A DNA stretch of 64,000 nucleotides from an uncultured Roseobacter sp. (GTDB taxonomy: Bacteria; Pseudomonadota; Alphaproteobacteria; Rhodobacterales; Rhodobacteraceae), in assembly GCF_947493125.1 (NCBI RefSeq), contig NZ_CANLQB010000003.1, forward strand, positions 1 to 64,000. The letters run 5' to 3'. Numbering within the stretch: position 1 is the first letter of the stretch; every line of letters starts with the position of its first letter. Of the stretch, positions 45,644-53,194 are shown one piece after another. Below the pieces are notes generated by a model, which searched no databases, was not told the DNA's origin, and worked only from the letters and a program-made list of their open reading frames with translations. The position numbers and the translations under genes are program-made.

Positions 45644-46240
45644 ATGCGTATAGCAAACGTCGCACTTCTTATGATGGCTTTGCCCGCTGTCGCGTTGTCT
45701 CAGACCCATGATGGAAGTTATGGATCGACGCCTTCGGTTTACGCAGGCGAAGAAACGCGCCTGATTAAGTCTCTTTCGGAACAAGACTTGGAAGAAATCG
45801 CGCGCGGCGGCGGATGGGGACTTGCGCGAGCAGCCGAACTCAATGGTGTTCCAGGGCCAACGCACCTCCTCGAACTAGCGGATCAAATCGGGCTGAGCGA
45901 GCGGCAGCGCGACGACATCGAGGCGATCCGAGCGCAGATGCAAGCAGACGCCATAACGGCCGGGGAGCGTTTCGTGGCGGCGGAACATGCGTTGGACACA
46001 GCCTTTCAACACGGAGCCCCAGATGCTCTGGCGCTTGAGCGGCTGGTGAAAGAAGCAGGTCAAGCGCGGGCAACCCTCCGCTTTGTTCATCTCGATGCGC
46101 ATCTGTTGACCTTGCCATTGCTGACCGACGCTCAAATCAGCCGGTACTCGGTATTGCGCGGCTATTCAGATGATCCCTGTGCCTCTGTTCCAGTCGGGCA
46201 TGATCCGGAGATGTGGCGCAGCCATAACGGATGCAACTAG
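45644..46240 (+). CDS. Periplasmic Spy/CpxP-like protein
   Basis: A 198-residue secreted protein (signal peptide ends VALSQ) with a long helical body. LLELADQIGLSERQRDDIEAIR and the late LLTLPLLTDAQISRYSVLRGY are LTxxQ-type repeats of the Spy/CpxP and CnrX-like metal-sensing group. Such proteins are chaperones or metal sensors in the periplasm. It is 65 bases before a CsoR-type site and heads the copper island. The ribosome site AAGGAC precedes the start. Confidence 0.75.
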   Translation: MRIANVALLMMALPAVALSQTHDGSYGSTPSVYAGEETRLIKSLSEQDLEEIARGGGWGLARAAELNGVPGPTHLLELADQIGLSERQRDDIEAIRAQMQADAITAGERFVAAEHALDTAFQHGAPDALALERLVKEAGQARATLRFVHLDAHLLTLPLLTDAQISRYSVLRGYSDDPCASVPVGHDPEMWRSHNGCN

Positions 46241-46283
46241 GCTTGATCGCGGCGACACATCCTCGTGACTTGTCAAAGCCTTA

Positions 46284-46300
46284 TACCCCCAGTAGGTATT
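46284..46300. promoter_or_regulatory. CsoR-type operator, site 1
   Basis: ATACCCCCAGTAGGTAT has the ATACC...GGTAT ends and the C-rich centre of copper-sensor (CsoR) operators. It lies immediately upstream of the gene at 46305, and the csoR gene is 2.6 kb away. TTGTCA at 46271-46276 could be a -35 element, with the operator over the -10 region. A second, better site is at 49207-49229. Confidence 0.6.
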
Positions 46301-46304
46301 GGCT

Positions 46305-46640
46305 ATGGTTCGTTTGGTTCTGTCGATCATTCTTGTTGTTGCATTCGCGAGTGCATCCACCGCGTCTGTGACGCATGGCTTGAACCATGGATCGGGCCAC
46401 GCAGACCACCACGCCGAAATGTCAAAAAGCGATCCATTGGCTGATGCTGAGACGGCACTCACGGGCTGCTGCGACGCCACCAGCGGCATGGGGTCAATGC
46501 CCTGTTTTGGCGATCTCGCGGCCACATCGGCGATTTCGCCAGCCCATCTTGCAAATAATACGGTCGTCGCTGGGACGTATGCTGATTGCGATTTTTCAAA
46601 CCTGACGCTGGCTGTCCCAACCGGTCCTCCGAAAGTCTGA
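46305..46640 (+). CDS. Small exported His/Cys-rich protein of the copper island
   Basis: A 111-residue protein starting MVRLVLSIILVVAFASAST, with a signal-like hydrophobic N-terminus. The mature part has HGLNHGSGHADHHAEM, then a Cys-Cys pair and two further cysteines (GCCDATSGMGSMPCFG, YADCDFS). The content suggests metal binding. It is just after the first CsoR-type site. No family was recognised. The predicted ribosome site (TAGGT) is weak and overlaps the operator. Confidence 0.65.
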   Translation: MVRLVLSIILVVAFASASTASVTHGLNHGSGHADHHAEMSKSDPLADAETALTGCCDATSGMGSMPCFGDLAATSAISPAHLANNTVVAGTYADCDFSNLTLAVPTGPPKV

Positions 46641-46698
46641 GCGGCAACGGGCGCTTGCCCGCCATTCATTCAACTTTCTAATCAAAGGACCGACAAAC

Positions 46699-47166
46699 AT
46701 GATCACTCGTCGTCACTTCACTACCCTATCCGCAACAGCTCTTATCATGGCTGCCCTGCCTGCTCGGGCAAGCACGCCAATGCGCGTTCTCGCTTCGCCC
46801 GGCTGCGGGTGCTGTCACGCCTGGGCTGACCTGGCTCGCGCTCGCGGCTACGCCGTGACCGTCGAGGAACTGACCGATCCCGAGGCGCAAAAGTCAGAGC
46901 GCGGCATTCCGCTTGAGCTCGCCTCCTGTCACACCATTGAAGCGGATGGTTATGTCTTCGAAGGGCATGTGCCGTTCGAAGCACTGGAAACAGTCTTGCA
47001 GGATCGCCCAGACATCACTGGGCTTGCTGTTCCGGGCATGCCGATGGGTTCTCCTGGCATGGGCGACGACCCGTCCGCCCGCTACGATGTCATTGCATTT
47101 GGTGGAAATGCTGGCACCGGCACGCTATACTACCGCGCTGGCACGGCGCAGCCGTTCGACACCTGA
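46699..47166 (+). CDS. DUF411 copper-associated protein
   Basis: A 155-residue protein with a twin-arginine-like signal (MITRRHFTTLSATALIMAALPA). The motif SPGCGCCHAWADLARARGY and the late ELASCHTIEADGYVFEGHVP are the core of DUF411, a family found in copper and other metal resistance operons, where the cysteines are thought to bind the metal. Its stop overlaps the start of the cytochrome gene (TGATG). Export as a folded, metal-loaded protein is possible given the RR pair. Confidence 0.87.
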   Translation: MITRRHFTTLSATALIMAALPARASTPMRVLASPGCGCCHAWADLARARGYAVTVEELTDPEAQKSERGIPLELASCHTIEADGYVFEGHVPFEALETVLQDRPDITGLAVPGMPMGSPGMGDDPSARYDVIAFGGNAGTGTLYYRAGTAQPFDT

Positions 47167-47630
47167 TGGTAAGTCGGAAAGCCGTTTTGCTAACCGGTGG
47201 GCTCACGCTCGCCGGTTTCGCAGCCGCATTTGTTCTGGCGCAACCTTCCCAAACGGTTGGTATTTTGACGCCTGACGACACCGAAGTGATCGCCGTGGGT
47301 CAAAGCATCTACGCCGACCAATGTGCTGCTTGCCATGGTGCGCGCCTAGAGGGGCAGCCAAACTGGCGGATGCGTGGAGAAGATGGACTGCTGCCAGCAC
47401 CGCCACATGACGCAACGGGCCATACGTGGCACCATGATGATGAAACGCTTTTTACCCTGACCAAATATGGGCTTGCCGGTCAGATGGAGAACGCGCCACC
47501 GTCCGGCATGCCTGTCTATGATGGTGTACTCACCGATGACGAGATCATTGCGGTGCTGTCTTTCATCAAGTCGACTTGGCCTGACGACCTTCGTCAGTAT
47601 CACGACGAACTGAACGCCCAGTCCGAATAG
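47166..47630 (+). CDS. Cytochrome c of the copper island
   Basis: A 154-residue protein with an N-terminal membrane segment (KAVLLTGGLTLAGFAAAFVLA) that may be a signal or an anchor. It has a single heme motif, CAACH, in YADQCAACHGARLEGQP and a distal methionine in PSGMPVYDGVLTDDEI. It is a monoheme class I cytochrome. In copper operons such cytochromes may accept electrons in copper or sulfur handling, which is inferred only. It sits between DUF411 and copC. Confidence 0.84.
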   Translation: MVSRKAVLLTGGLTLAGFAAAFVLAQPSQTVGILTPDDTEVIAVGQSIYADQCAACHGARLEGQPNWRMRGEDGLLPAPPHDATGHTWHHDDETLFTLTKYGLAGQMENAPPSGMPVYDGVLTDDEIIAVLSFIKSTWPDDLRQYHDELNAQSE

Positions 47631-47642
47631 AGGAAAATTCAG

Positions 47643-47987
47643 ATGATCAAACAAACTCTTCTAGGCTTGGCAGTCGTAGTTGCTCCCGCTCTTGCCTTTG
47701 CCCATTCGAAGTCTGAGGCCACAACACCCGCCGACGGTGCGACAGTCACAGAAGTGCCGGAGCTTTCAATGCGGTTCGATGATCCGATGCGCATCATTTC
47801 AGTCACGCTCACCTCTCCAGATGGCGACGTCGAAATCGAACGCGAGACCGGTATGGACCCCGCTACGGAGTTTCGCGCCTTGCCATTGGAAGAGCTTGCG
47901 CCTGGAAGCTATCGCTTCGACTGGCGCGGTATGGCGTCGGACGGCCACCCGATGCAGGGCAGCTTCTCCTTCACGGTCGCTGAGTGA
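47643..47987 (+). CDS. copC: Copper resistance protein CopC
   Basis: A 114-residue periplasmic protein with a signal peptide ending AFAHS. The mature N-terminus begins with His, as in CopC, where that histidine is a Cu(II) ligand. The segment ATTPADGATVTEVPELSMRF and the end GHPMQGSFSFTVAE are typical. It binds copper in the periplasm and works with CopD, whose gene overlaps it by four bases. A good ribosome site, AGGA, precedes it. Confidence 0.9.
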   Translation: MIKQTLLGLAVVVAPALAFAHSKSEATTPADGATVTEVPELSMRFDDPMRIISVTLTSPDGDVEIERETGMDPATEFRALPLEELAPGSYRFDWRGMASDGHPMQGSFSFTVAE

Positions 47988-48862
47988 CAGGCCTCGCACC
48001 GATCGACGGTCTTGTTGTTTTGGCCATCTTGGCCAAAGCGATTGGCTATGGCGCGGCTTTGCTCGCGATGGGGGGCGTGCTGTTTTCGGTCGTCTTTGCC
48101 AAGCACGCAGAGGCATCGGTCCTGCGCCTTGCCAAGCAGCTTGCTGTCTGTGCAGCGCTCGTCGGTCTTGCCGTATTGGCCATCCGGTTCGGCATTCGCG
48201 CAGCAAGAATATCTGGGATGGGTTTCGACGGCGCGACCGACCCAATGATGCTCGGCTTCGTTTGGGAAAGTCCACTTGGAACCGCCGCGATTTGGCGCGG
48301 GATAGGCGAACTTGCGATACTTGCAATCCTGCTGCCGCGATTTGGGCACTGGATCTCTCTGGTGGGGAGCGTCGCCATAGCTACATCTTTCGCGCAGGTC
48401 GGCCACGCGCTTGGGGAGCCCAGATCGGCCCTTGCAGTCCTGATTGTTCTCCATCTTCTGGCCGCTGCTTTCTGGGTTGGTGCTTTGATACCTTTGCGGC
48501 GGGCGGCACTTGCTCCTGACGGTGCTGATCTGTTGCACTATTTCGGTAATCTCGCCGCTGGCGGAGTGGCGGCTCTAATCCTCGCAGGCACATCGCTCGC
48601 TTGGCTGCTTTCAGGCTCTACCACTGCGTTATTTGGAACAGCCTATGGTTTGGCACTACTGGTCAAAGTCGCGATTGTTGCGGTCCTCCTCGGCTTTGCA
48701 ACTTGGAATAAGCTGAGGCTTGTTCCCGCTTTGCGTTCTCAGAAGCCCGGTGCAGTCCATGCCCTGAGGAGGTCTATTTCAATGGAAAAAATGGCTGTGG
48801 CCCTGATCCTGTTGGCAACTGCGACACTGACCAGCGTGACCACACCGCCCGTCAATCTTTGA
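47984..48862 (+). CDS. copD: Copper transporter CopD
   Basis: A 292-residue membrane protein with about eight membrane helices. LVVLAILAKAIGYGAALLAMGGVLF and VGHALGEPRSALAVLIVLHLLAAAFWVG match the CopD family, with histidines at VGHALG and LHLLAAAFW that could bind copper. It is thought to move copper into the cytoplasm together with CopC. It starts at GTG overlapping the copC stop and converges with csoR four bases away. Confidence 0.88.
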   Translation: MTGLAPIDGLVVLAILAKAIGYGAALLAMGGVLFSVVFAKHAEASVLRLAKQLAVCAALVGLAVLAIRFGIRAARISGMGFDGATDPMMLGFVWESPLGTAAIWRGIGELAILAILLPRFGHWISLVGSVAIATSFAQVGHALGEPRSALAVLIVLHLLAAAFWVGALIPLRRAALAPDGADLLHYFGNLAAGGVAALILAGTSLAWLLSGSTTALFGTAYGLALLVKVAIVAVLLGFATWNKLRLVPALRSQKPGAVHALRRSISMEKMAVALILLATATLTSVTTPPVNL

Positions 48863-48866
48863 CCTC

Positions 48867-49139
48867 TTAACCGCGCGCCTTGTCGAGCAATTCAAGGAGT
48901 TCGGTGAACTTCGCCCGCTGGTCCTCCCGATCACCGGATGCAAGCGCATCTTCGATGCAATGGGATGCATGATCATCGATCACGAGCTTTTCGACACCTT
49001 TCAAGGCTGCGCGTACAGCCGCGATCTGTGTCAGGACATCAACACAATAGCGGTCTTCTTCCACCATCCGGGCAATCCCGCGGACCTGACCCTCAAGGCG
49101 CTTCAGACGTTTCAAAGTGGCTTCGCGGTTTTCGTGCAT
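48867..49139 (-). CDS. csoR: CsoR copper-sensing repressor
   Basis: A 90-residue helical regulator. The start at 49139 fits the family (MHENREATLKRLKRLEGQVR); longer frames to 49199 are possible. The Cu(I) ligands of CsoR, Cys32 (RYCVDV), His57 and Cys61 (DDHASHC), are all present; RcnR-type nickel sensors have a different set. It is expected to repress in the absence of copper by binding C/G-rich palindromes. One such site lies in its own upstream region at 49207-49229 and another at 46284-46300. Confidence 0.92.
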   Translation of the reverse strand: MHENREATLKRLKRLEGQVRGIARMVEEDRYCVDVLTQIAAVRAALKGVEKLVIDDHASHCIEDALASGDREDQRAKFTELLELLDKARG

Positions 49140-49206
49140 AGTCTCTTTTCGCATGGTGGCCGACAAAAAGTCGAGTGAGTGCGGAACCAAAGCTCGCACT
49201 CTTGAT

Positions 49207-49229
49207 TATATACCCTATGGGGGTATATA
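49207..49229. promoter_or_regulatory. CsoR-type operator, site 2
   Basis: TATATACCC (49207-49215) and GGGTATATA (49221-49229) form a perfect 9-bp inverted repeat with a 5-base centre, in the gap between csoR (leftward) and the glutaredoxin-MauE gene (rightward). It matches the ATACCC/GGGTAT pattern of CsoR operators and overlaps TATATA, a likely -10 element. It should control both genes. Confidence 0.72.
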
Positions 49230-49271
49230 GAAATGAGAAATGCCTACGCCAATAAATCGTCGGAGAAGCCA

Positions 49272-50057
49272 ATGCCCAAAGACACCCGCGACGTTGCTAA
49301 CATTGATACAAATCCGGCCGAAGTGGCGGTGGGCAAGACAGCTGTGCTTTACCGGATGGCGCTACCAGATCATCTCTGCCCATCAGGTCAAAAGGCGCGC
49401 TGGCTTCTTGAACGTCAGGGATATGATGTCGATGACCGGCTTTTCCGAACCCGTTCCGAAGTTGACGCTTTCAAGGCCGAGCACGACGTCAAGACGACGC
49501 CCCAAGCATGGATCGAAGGCGAACGCGTTGGCGGCTACACGGACCTGCGCGAAAAGCTGACCGGCTGGGATCCGGAGGCAACCACTTATCGACCCGTCCT
49601 CTACCTCTTTGCTGTCGCTGCGCTCACCGCAATTGCGCTATCAATCGGGTTCCTTGGCGCAATCACTTGGCAGACACTCGGCTGGTTCATCTCAGTCTCA
49701 ATGATCCTTCTCGGCATGCAGAAACTGCGCGATATCGAGGGCTTCTCTACGATGTTCCTCAACTACGACCTTCTTGCGCGAAGGTGGGTACCCTACGCAT
49801 ATATCTATCCATTTGTAGAAACAGGCGCGGGCATCCTAATGACCGGCATGATCCTGACTTGGGTGTCAGCTCCCGCGGCACTTTTCGTTGCTGGTATTGG
49901 GGCTGTCAGTGTCTTCAAGGCCGTCTACATCGACAAACGTGAGCTTAAATGCGCATGCGTTGGTGGAAATTCAAACGTTCCGCTTGGGTTTGTGAGCCTT
50001 ACCGAAAACCTGATGATGGTCGGGATGGCGGTCGTGATGCTTTGGCTGATGGTTTGA
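49272..50057 (+). CDS. Glutaredoxin-MauE/DoxX fusion membrane protein
   Basis: A 261-residue protein. The start at 49272 was chosen because GGAGAAG lies just upstream; a start at 49233 would sit against the CsoR operator. A glutaredoxin domain (about 15-105) has CPSG instead of CPYC (DHLCPSGQKARWLLERQGYD) and TTPQAWIEGERVGGYTDL. Four membrane helices follow, ending in CACVGGNSNVPLGFVSLTEN, typical of MauE/DoxX redox-associated proteins. It may move reducing power across the membrane. It appears under CsoR control. Confidence 0.83.
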   Translation: MPKDTRDVANIDTNPAEVAVGKTAVLYRMALPDHLCPSGQKARWLLERQGYDVDDRLFRTRSEVDAFKAEHDVKTTPQAWIEGERVGGYTDLREKLTGWDPEATTYRPVLYLFAVAALTAIALSIGFLGAITWQTLGWFISVSMILLGMQKLRDIEGFSTMFLNYDLLARRWVPYAYIYPFVETGAGILMTGMILTWVSAPAALFVAGIGAVSVFKAVYIDKRELKCACVGGNSNVPLGFVSLTENLMMVGMAVVMLWLMV

Positions 50058-50183
50058 GCCAAAGCGGTTCAACTTTCTGACTGGTCATCCGACACCAAAA
50101 GGGAAGTTGAGGTTATGTGTTATCCTTCCGTGTCAACAAAGGGTTGTCGTTTCGGGAGGGCATGGCGGATCGGAGGATCAGTC

Positions 50184-50816
50184 ATGGAAACACCAAACCT
50201 GCCAGCCATTCGCGCACTTCGCCCTGCATGGAACAAAGGTCGCATCGTCGGTCAGAAACGACCCCTGAAACCCAAGCATGTCTGGGCGATCCGTGTCCGC
50301 CTTGAATTGGCTGAGAACCATCGCGATCTCGCATTGTTCAACATGGCGATCGACAGCAAGTTGCGCGGGTGTGATCTAGTGAAGATGAAGGTGGTTGACG
50401 TCATGGCATCCGGCCAAATTAAGGAACGGGCGTCGGTGTTACAAAGCAAGACACAGAAACCGGTACGGTTTGAGATATCGGAAGGGACTAGATCGTCAGT
50501 TGAGAAATGGATGGAAGACGAATTGATGAACGGGTCAGAATATCTTTGGCTAGGGCGTTTTCACGAACGACTGCACATTTCGACCCGTCAATACGCCCGG
50601 ATCGTACGCGACTGGATCACTTCGATCGGCCTTGAAGCGACGGCCTATGGCACCCATTCGATGCGCCGCACCAAGGTTACGCAGATCTATAAAAAGACGG
50701 GAAATCTCCGAGCCGTGCAGCTACTGCTTGGTCACACCAAGATGGATAGCACGGTCCGATATCTCGGCGTCGAACTTGAAGACGCGTTAGCTATCGCGGA
50801 AGCCATTGAAATCTAA
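50184..50816 (+). CDS. Tyrosine recombinase
   Basis: A 210-residue site-specific recombinase; the ATG at 50184 follows GGAGG. Catalytic residues can be placed: Arg61 (KLRGCDLV), Lys near 89-92, His158 and Arg161 (THSMRRTK), His184 (LLGHTKMD) and the nucleophile Tyr193 (VRYLGVE). It has the catalytic domain but only a short N-terminus, with no full core-binding domain, as in a group of stand-alone integrases. No tRNA or attachment repeat was recognised beside it. Its presence at the end of the copper island fits mobility. Confidence 0.86.
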   Translation: METPNLPAIRALRPAWNKGRIVGQKRPLKPKHVWAIRVRLELAENHRDLALFNMAIDSKLRGCDLVKMKVVDVMASGQIKERASVLQSKTQKPVRFEISEGTRSSVEKWMEDELMNGSEYLWLGRFHERLHISTRQYARIVRDWITSIGLEATAYGTHSMRRTKVTQIYKKTGNLRAVQLLLGHTKMDSTVRYLGVELEDALAIAEAIEI

Positions 50817-50871
50817 AACCTAGGGCCGCCTGCAAGGGACGGCCCAGACCGGACCTTCGCTCCATGATCTC

Positions 50872-50910
50872 GATGCTGCGGTGCAGCCCGACAAACCGGC
50901 TGTTCGCCGC
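50872..50910. repeat. Intergenic repeat copy 3
   Basis: GATGCTGCGGTGCAGCCCG followed by ACAAACCGGCTGTTCGCCGC. It shares its first 13 bases exactly with the copy at 44957. It lies between the recombinase and the decayed transglutaminase gene. A hairpin, GGGCCG/CGGCCC, at 50823-50846 may end the recombinase transcript. The remaining bases to 51002 show nothing. Confidence 0.45.
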
Positions 50911-51002
50911 AGATGCAAAATCGAGGTAAGTTCGAACTCACAGTTCGCAGGAAATGGCGGACATGTAGCCCGACCGAAAGACCGGCCGTTTACCACCGGG
51001 TC

Positions 51003-51784
51003 TCAAAGTCCGGAAATCCTTCCCGAGACGTTTTTCTCCGTCGGGGAGATCCAGCCAAGGCTCGCCGTCAACGGGACCTCTGCCGCATCCATGCCGACGC
51101 CGATCCGCACGATCTGCGACGCCTCCGCCATGCCCTCACGCTTCGCCAGCGTCTACGCCCCGCATGTCGACCCCCGGGATTTTCATGCGGTCGCCGAGGA
51201 ACACTTGGACGGCATTTGACACCTGATCGACACGACGGGCATGGCGGAGGCGCGCGCAAGGGTGATGAGCACATGCGCAAAGTCCTGACAGACGCCCTAC
51301 CGTTGAACGAAGGTATCGATGACAGTCGTCTGCGCCGTGCTGGACCCCCGGACATATTCGAAGCGCCGAAATATCCGGTCCCGTATCCCAGCGATGCACT
51401 GCCCACGTTGCAAGTGACCGAACTCGGCGGCGACGAAGCTCCGGAATTCATCCGAGTGGCAGTAGCGTGCCGGCATCAGTACTGGACGACGTCCCCAGGA
51501 AGAAGATGCGGCGGCACCTTGTCCAGCGCAGCAGTATCCAGAGACAGCCGGTCAATTTCGAGCTTTGCGGAGTAGACGCACTTAACGCCCTAGGACGTTT
51601 GCAGCAGGGTTCTGGCGCCAAGTCCGGTCTCCGCGGCGGTCTCTGCGACATGGTCAGGCGCGCCGATATCGAAAGTTTCCGACAGGACCTTCTGGTCCGC
51701 AAAGCGCGGGGCGCGCACCTGAAGGGCCAGATTGGCTGGTTGGGCGATGTCATAGGCAAGCCGTACGTCGATATCGACAATCAT
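51003..51784 (-). pseudogene. Transglutaminase-like protein, decayed and internally inverted
   Basis: On this strand the pieces of a bacterial transglutaminase-family protein can be followed in order: the N-terminal beta domain (MIVDIDVRLAYDIAQPANL), a stop near 51580, LSLDTAALDKVPPHLLPGDVV, a stop and frameshift near 51480, MPARYCHSDEFRSFVAAEFG, and the active-site region with GVCQDFAHVLITLARASAMP preceded by an in-frame TAG. The next part, SVYAPHVDPRDFHAVAEEHL, lies on the opposite strand, and GMAEASQIVRIGVGMDAAEV ends the gene on this strand again. A TGA interrupts the inverted part. It overlaps the DUF4112 start by four bases, so it was the last gene of that operon. It cannot make a full protein. 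Confidence 0.88.
51120..51252. repeat. 16-bp inverted repeats bounding an inverted 101-bp segment
   Basis: CGCCTCCGCCATGCCC (51120-51135) and its exact reverse complement (51237-51252) flank 51136-51236. The flanked bases encode the missing central part of the transglutaminase-like gene, but on the opposite strand. Turning the segment round restores the order ARASAMP-SRFASVYAPHV ... HLIDTT-GMAEASQIV with no break at either joint. The repeats are natural coding sequence of the gene (ASAMP and GMAEA). Confidence 0.88.
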
Positions 51785-52149
51785 GAGCTATCCTTCGCAG
51801 TCTCTGAAGCGTCTGCCAATTCCTTGCGCAGCAGCGCGACATTTCGATTGTTCGCCTTGAACACGAGATCGAACGCGTCTCCGAGAAGAGGCACCGCGCC
51901 GATAACAAGGTCCAGCCCGGCGTTTGCCGCCATACGAACAATCGTGCGCTTGCGTGCGCCAAGCCTGTAGCCTTGATAGATGAGATAGGCCGATGGCCCG
52001 AGCGATGCGAGGTCACCTGCACCCGGAATGAGCCCGAGAAGAGAGTCCCATCCAAACCGAATGGGTGTGCCCGGTATCCGGAACCGACTGTCCAGTAGCG
52101 TGGAGAGGCGGTCGAGCTTATCGATCTCGGAACCAGGCACGCCGCTCAC
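51781..52149 (-). CDS. DUF4112 protein
   Basis: A 122-residue protein of the DUF4112 family. LDSRFRIPGTPIRFGWDSLLGLIPGAGDLAS is the family core (a hydrophobic, glycine- and proline-rich stretch), and GAVPLLGDAFDLVFKANNRN is the second conserved block. It probably associates with the inner membrane. Its function is unknown. It overlaps the YqaE gene upstream by four bases and the transglutaminase remnant downstream by four. Confidence 0.88.
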   Translation of the reverse strand: MSGVPGSEIDKLDRLSTLLDSRFRIPGTPIRFGWDSLLGLIPGAGDLASLGPSAYLIYQGYRLGARKRTIVRMAANAGLDLVIGAVPLLGDAFDLVFKANNRNVALLRKELADASETAKDSS

Positions 52150-52304
52150 TTGCGCGCGACGATGTAGACCGCATGCACAAGCCCCGGGATATACCCAAGC
52201 AGTGTCAGCAGGATGTTGAGCCAGAAGTGTTTCCCAAACCCTACCTGCAAGAAGACGCCAAGCGGCGGAATGATGACGGAGAGGATGATGCGGATAAGGT
52301 CCAT
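52146..52304 (-). CDS. YqaE/Pmp3-family membrane peptide
   Basis: A 52-residue membrane peptide with two hydrophobic helices. IIPPLGVFLQVGFGKHFWLN and LLGYIPGLVHAVYIVARK match the YqaE/Pmp3 family, which responds to osmotic and membrane stress. The start at 52304 heads the operon, and its stop overlaps the DUF4112 start (ATGA). Confidence 0.9.
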   Translation of the reverse strand: MDLIRIILSVIIPPLGVFLQVGFGKHFWLNILLTLLGYIPGLVHAVYIVARK

Positions 52305-52406
52305 GAGCGCTCTCTTCTGAGATTTTTTTCGGGGAGTCCCGCAGCGTATCGCAGGTTGCGCCGAAATTGGCGAGGTCAGGCGTCTTAATCTGTGTTAACT
52401 TCTGGT

Positions 52407-53191
52407 ATGTCCGAAGAATATCAAAGCTGCCTTGTCAGTCGACTGTCCCGTTTCGTGTCCCTCACCGATCACGAATGTGCATTCATTGCAGAGATGGAAA
52501 AGGATGAACACCCGCGCAAGAAAGGCCGGTCGGTTGTCAGCGTCGGGGATCGAACCGAGGGGATCATGGTCCTCAAGACAGGGTGGGCGGTGGTAAAAGC
52601 GGACAGCTCGGACGGGCGCAGTCAAATCCTGCGCGTGTATTTGCCGGGCGAGGTCATGGGACTGGCCGAAATCGGATCGTCACGCGCCAATCATCGCATC
52701 ACGATGCAGACGGACGGTGTGATCTGCCCATTCCCTAGGAGCGGTTTGGCACCGCTCTACAGCGAATATCCTCGTCTCGGTGCCTTGCTGACGGGGGTTG
52801 GCAGTCTTGATCAGATCGCGCTGCGTCATCACGCCAGCAGTCTTGGGTGATGGATGCGTCCGGCAAGCTGAAGTTCTGGTTGCTGCAACTCCGGTCGCGG
52901 TTGGAGGTGGCCAATGTCGGTCTTGGCAACCGGTTTCAGGTGCCCTTCAGCCAGGTCGAGATCGGACAGGCGGTCGGGCTGACGTCGATCTATGTCAACA
53001 AACTGCTGCGCCGGTTTGTCGAAAACGGAGACATTGAGATCGAGCGCCCCTACGTCCGCCTGCTCAAGCGGGACGAATGGGAAAACGATTGCGAATTCGT
53101 CAACGCCTTCGTTGACATGGACACGTCCTGGTTCCCACCTGCAATCGAGACGGAGACGACCGGCTCGGCCGAACTGGTCAAGCCGGCCTGA
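52407..53191 (+). pseudogene. Crp/Fnr-family regulator split by a frameshift
   Basis: The first frame (52407-52850) gives the cNMP-binding-like half, from MSEEYQSCLVSRLSRFVSL to DQIALRHHASSLG, then stops at TGA 52848. The second (52847-53191) gives the dimer helix and DNA-binding half, MDASGKLKFWLLQLRSRL to PFSQVEIGQAVGLTSIYVNK and the end. Homologues read straight through (RHHAS-x-LGRMDASGKL-like), so one base was lost near 52845. The halves overlap as GTGATGG, so the second could still be made by reinitiation. In intact relatives this is a stress-type regulator of the Crp/Fnr family. Confidence 0.78.
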
Positions 53192-53194
53192 GGG

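Noticed and set aside
50817-51002. A tRNA or attachment site beside the recombinase
   Set aside because: No cloverleaf or tRNA 3' end could be found, and no long direct repeat of the region was seen in the window.
50913-51575. A plus-strand gene of about 220 codons
   Set aside because: Its product has no family features and lies over the clear minus-strand transglutaminase remnant.
52407-53191. A programmed frameshift in the Crp/Fnr gene
   Set aside because: No slippery run or stimulatory structure is visible at the joint; a simple one-base loss is the easier explanation.
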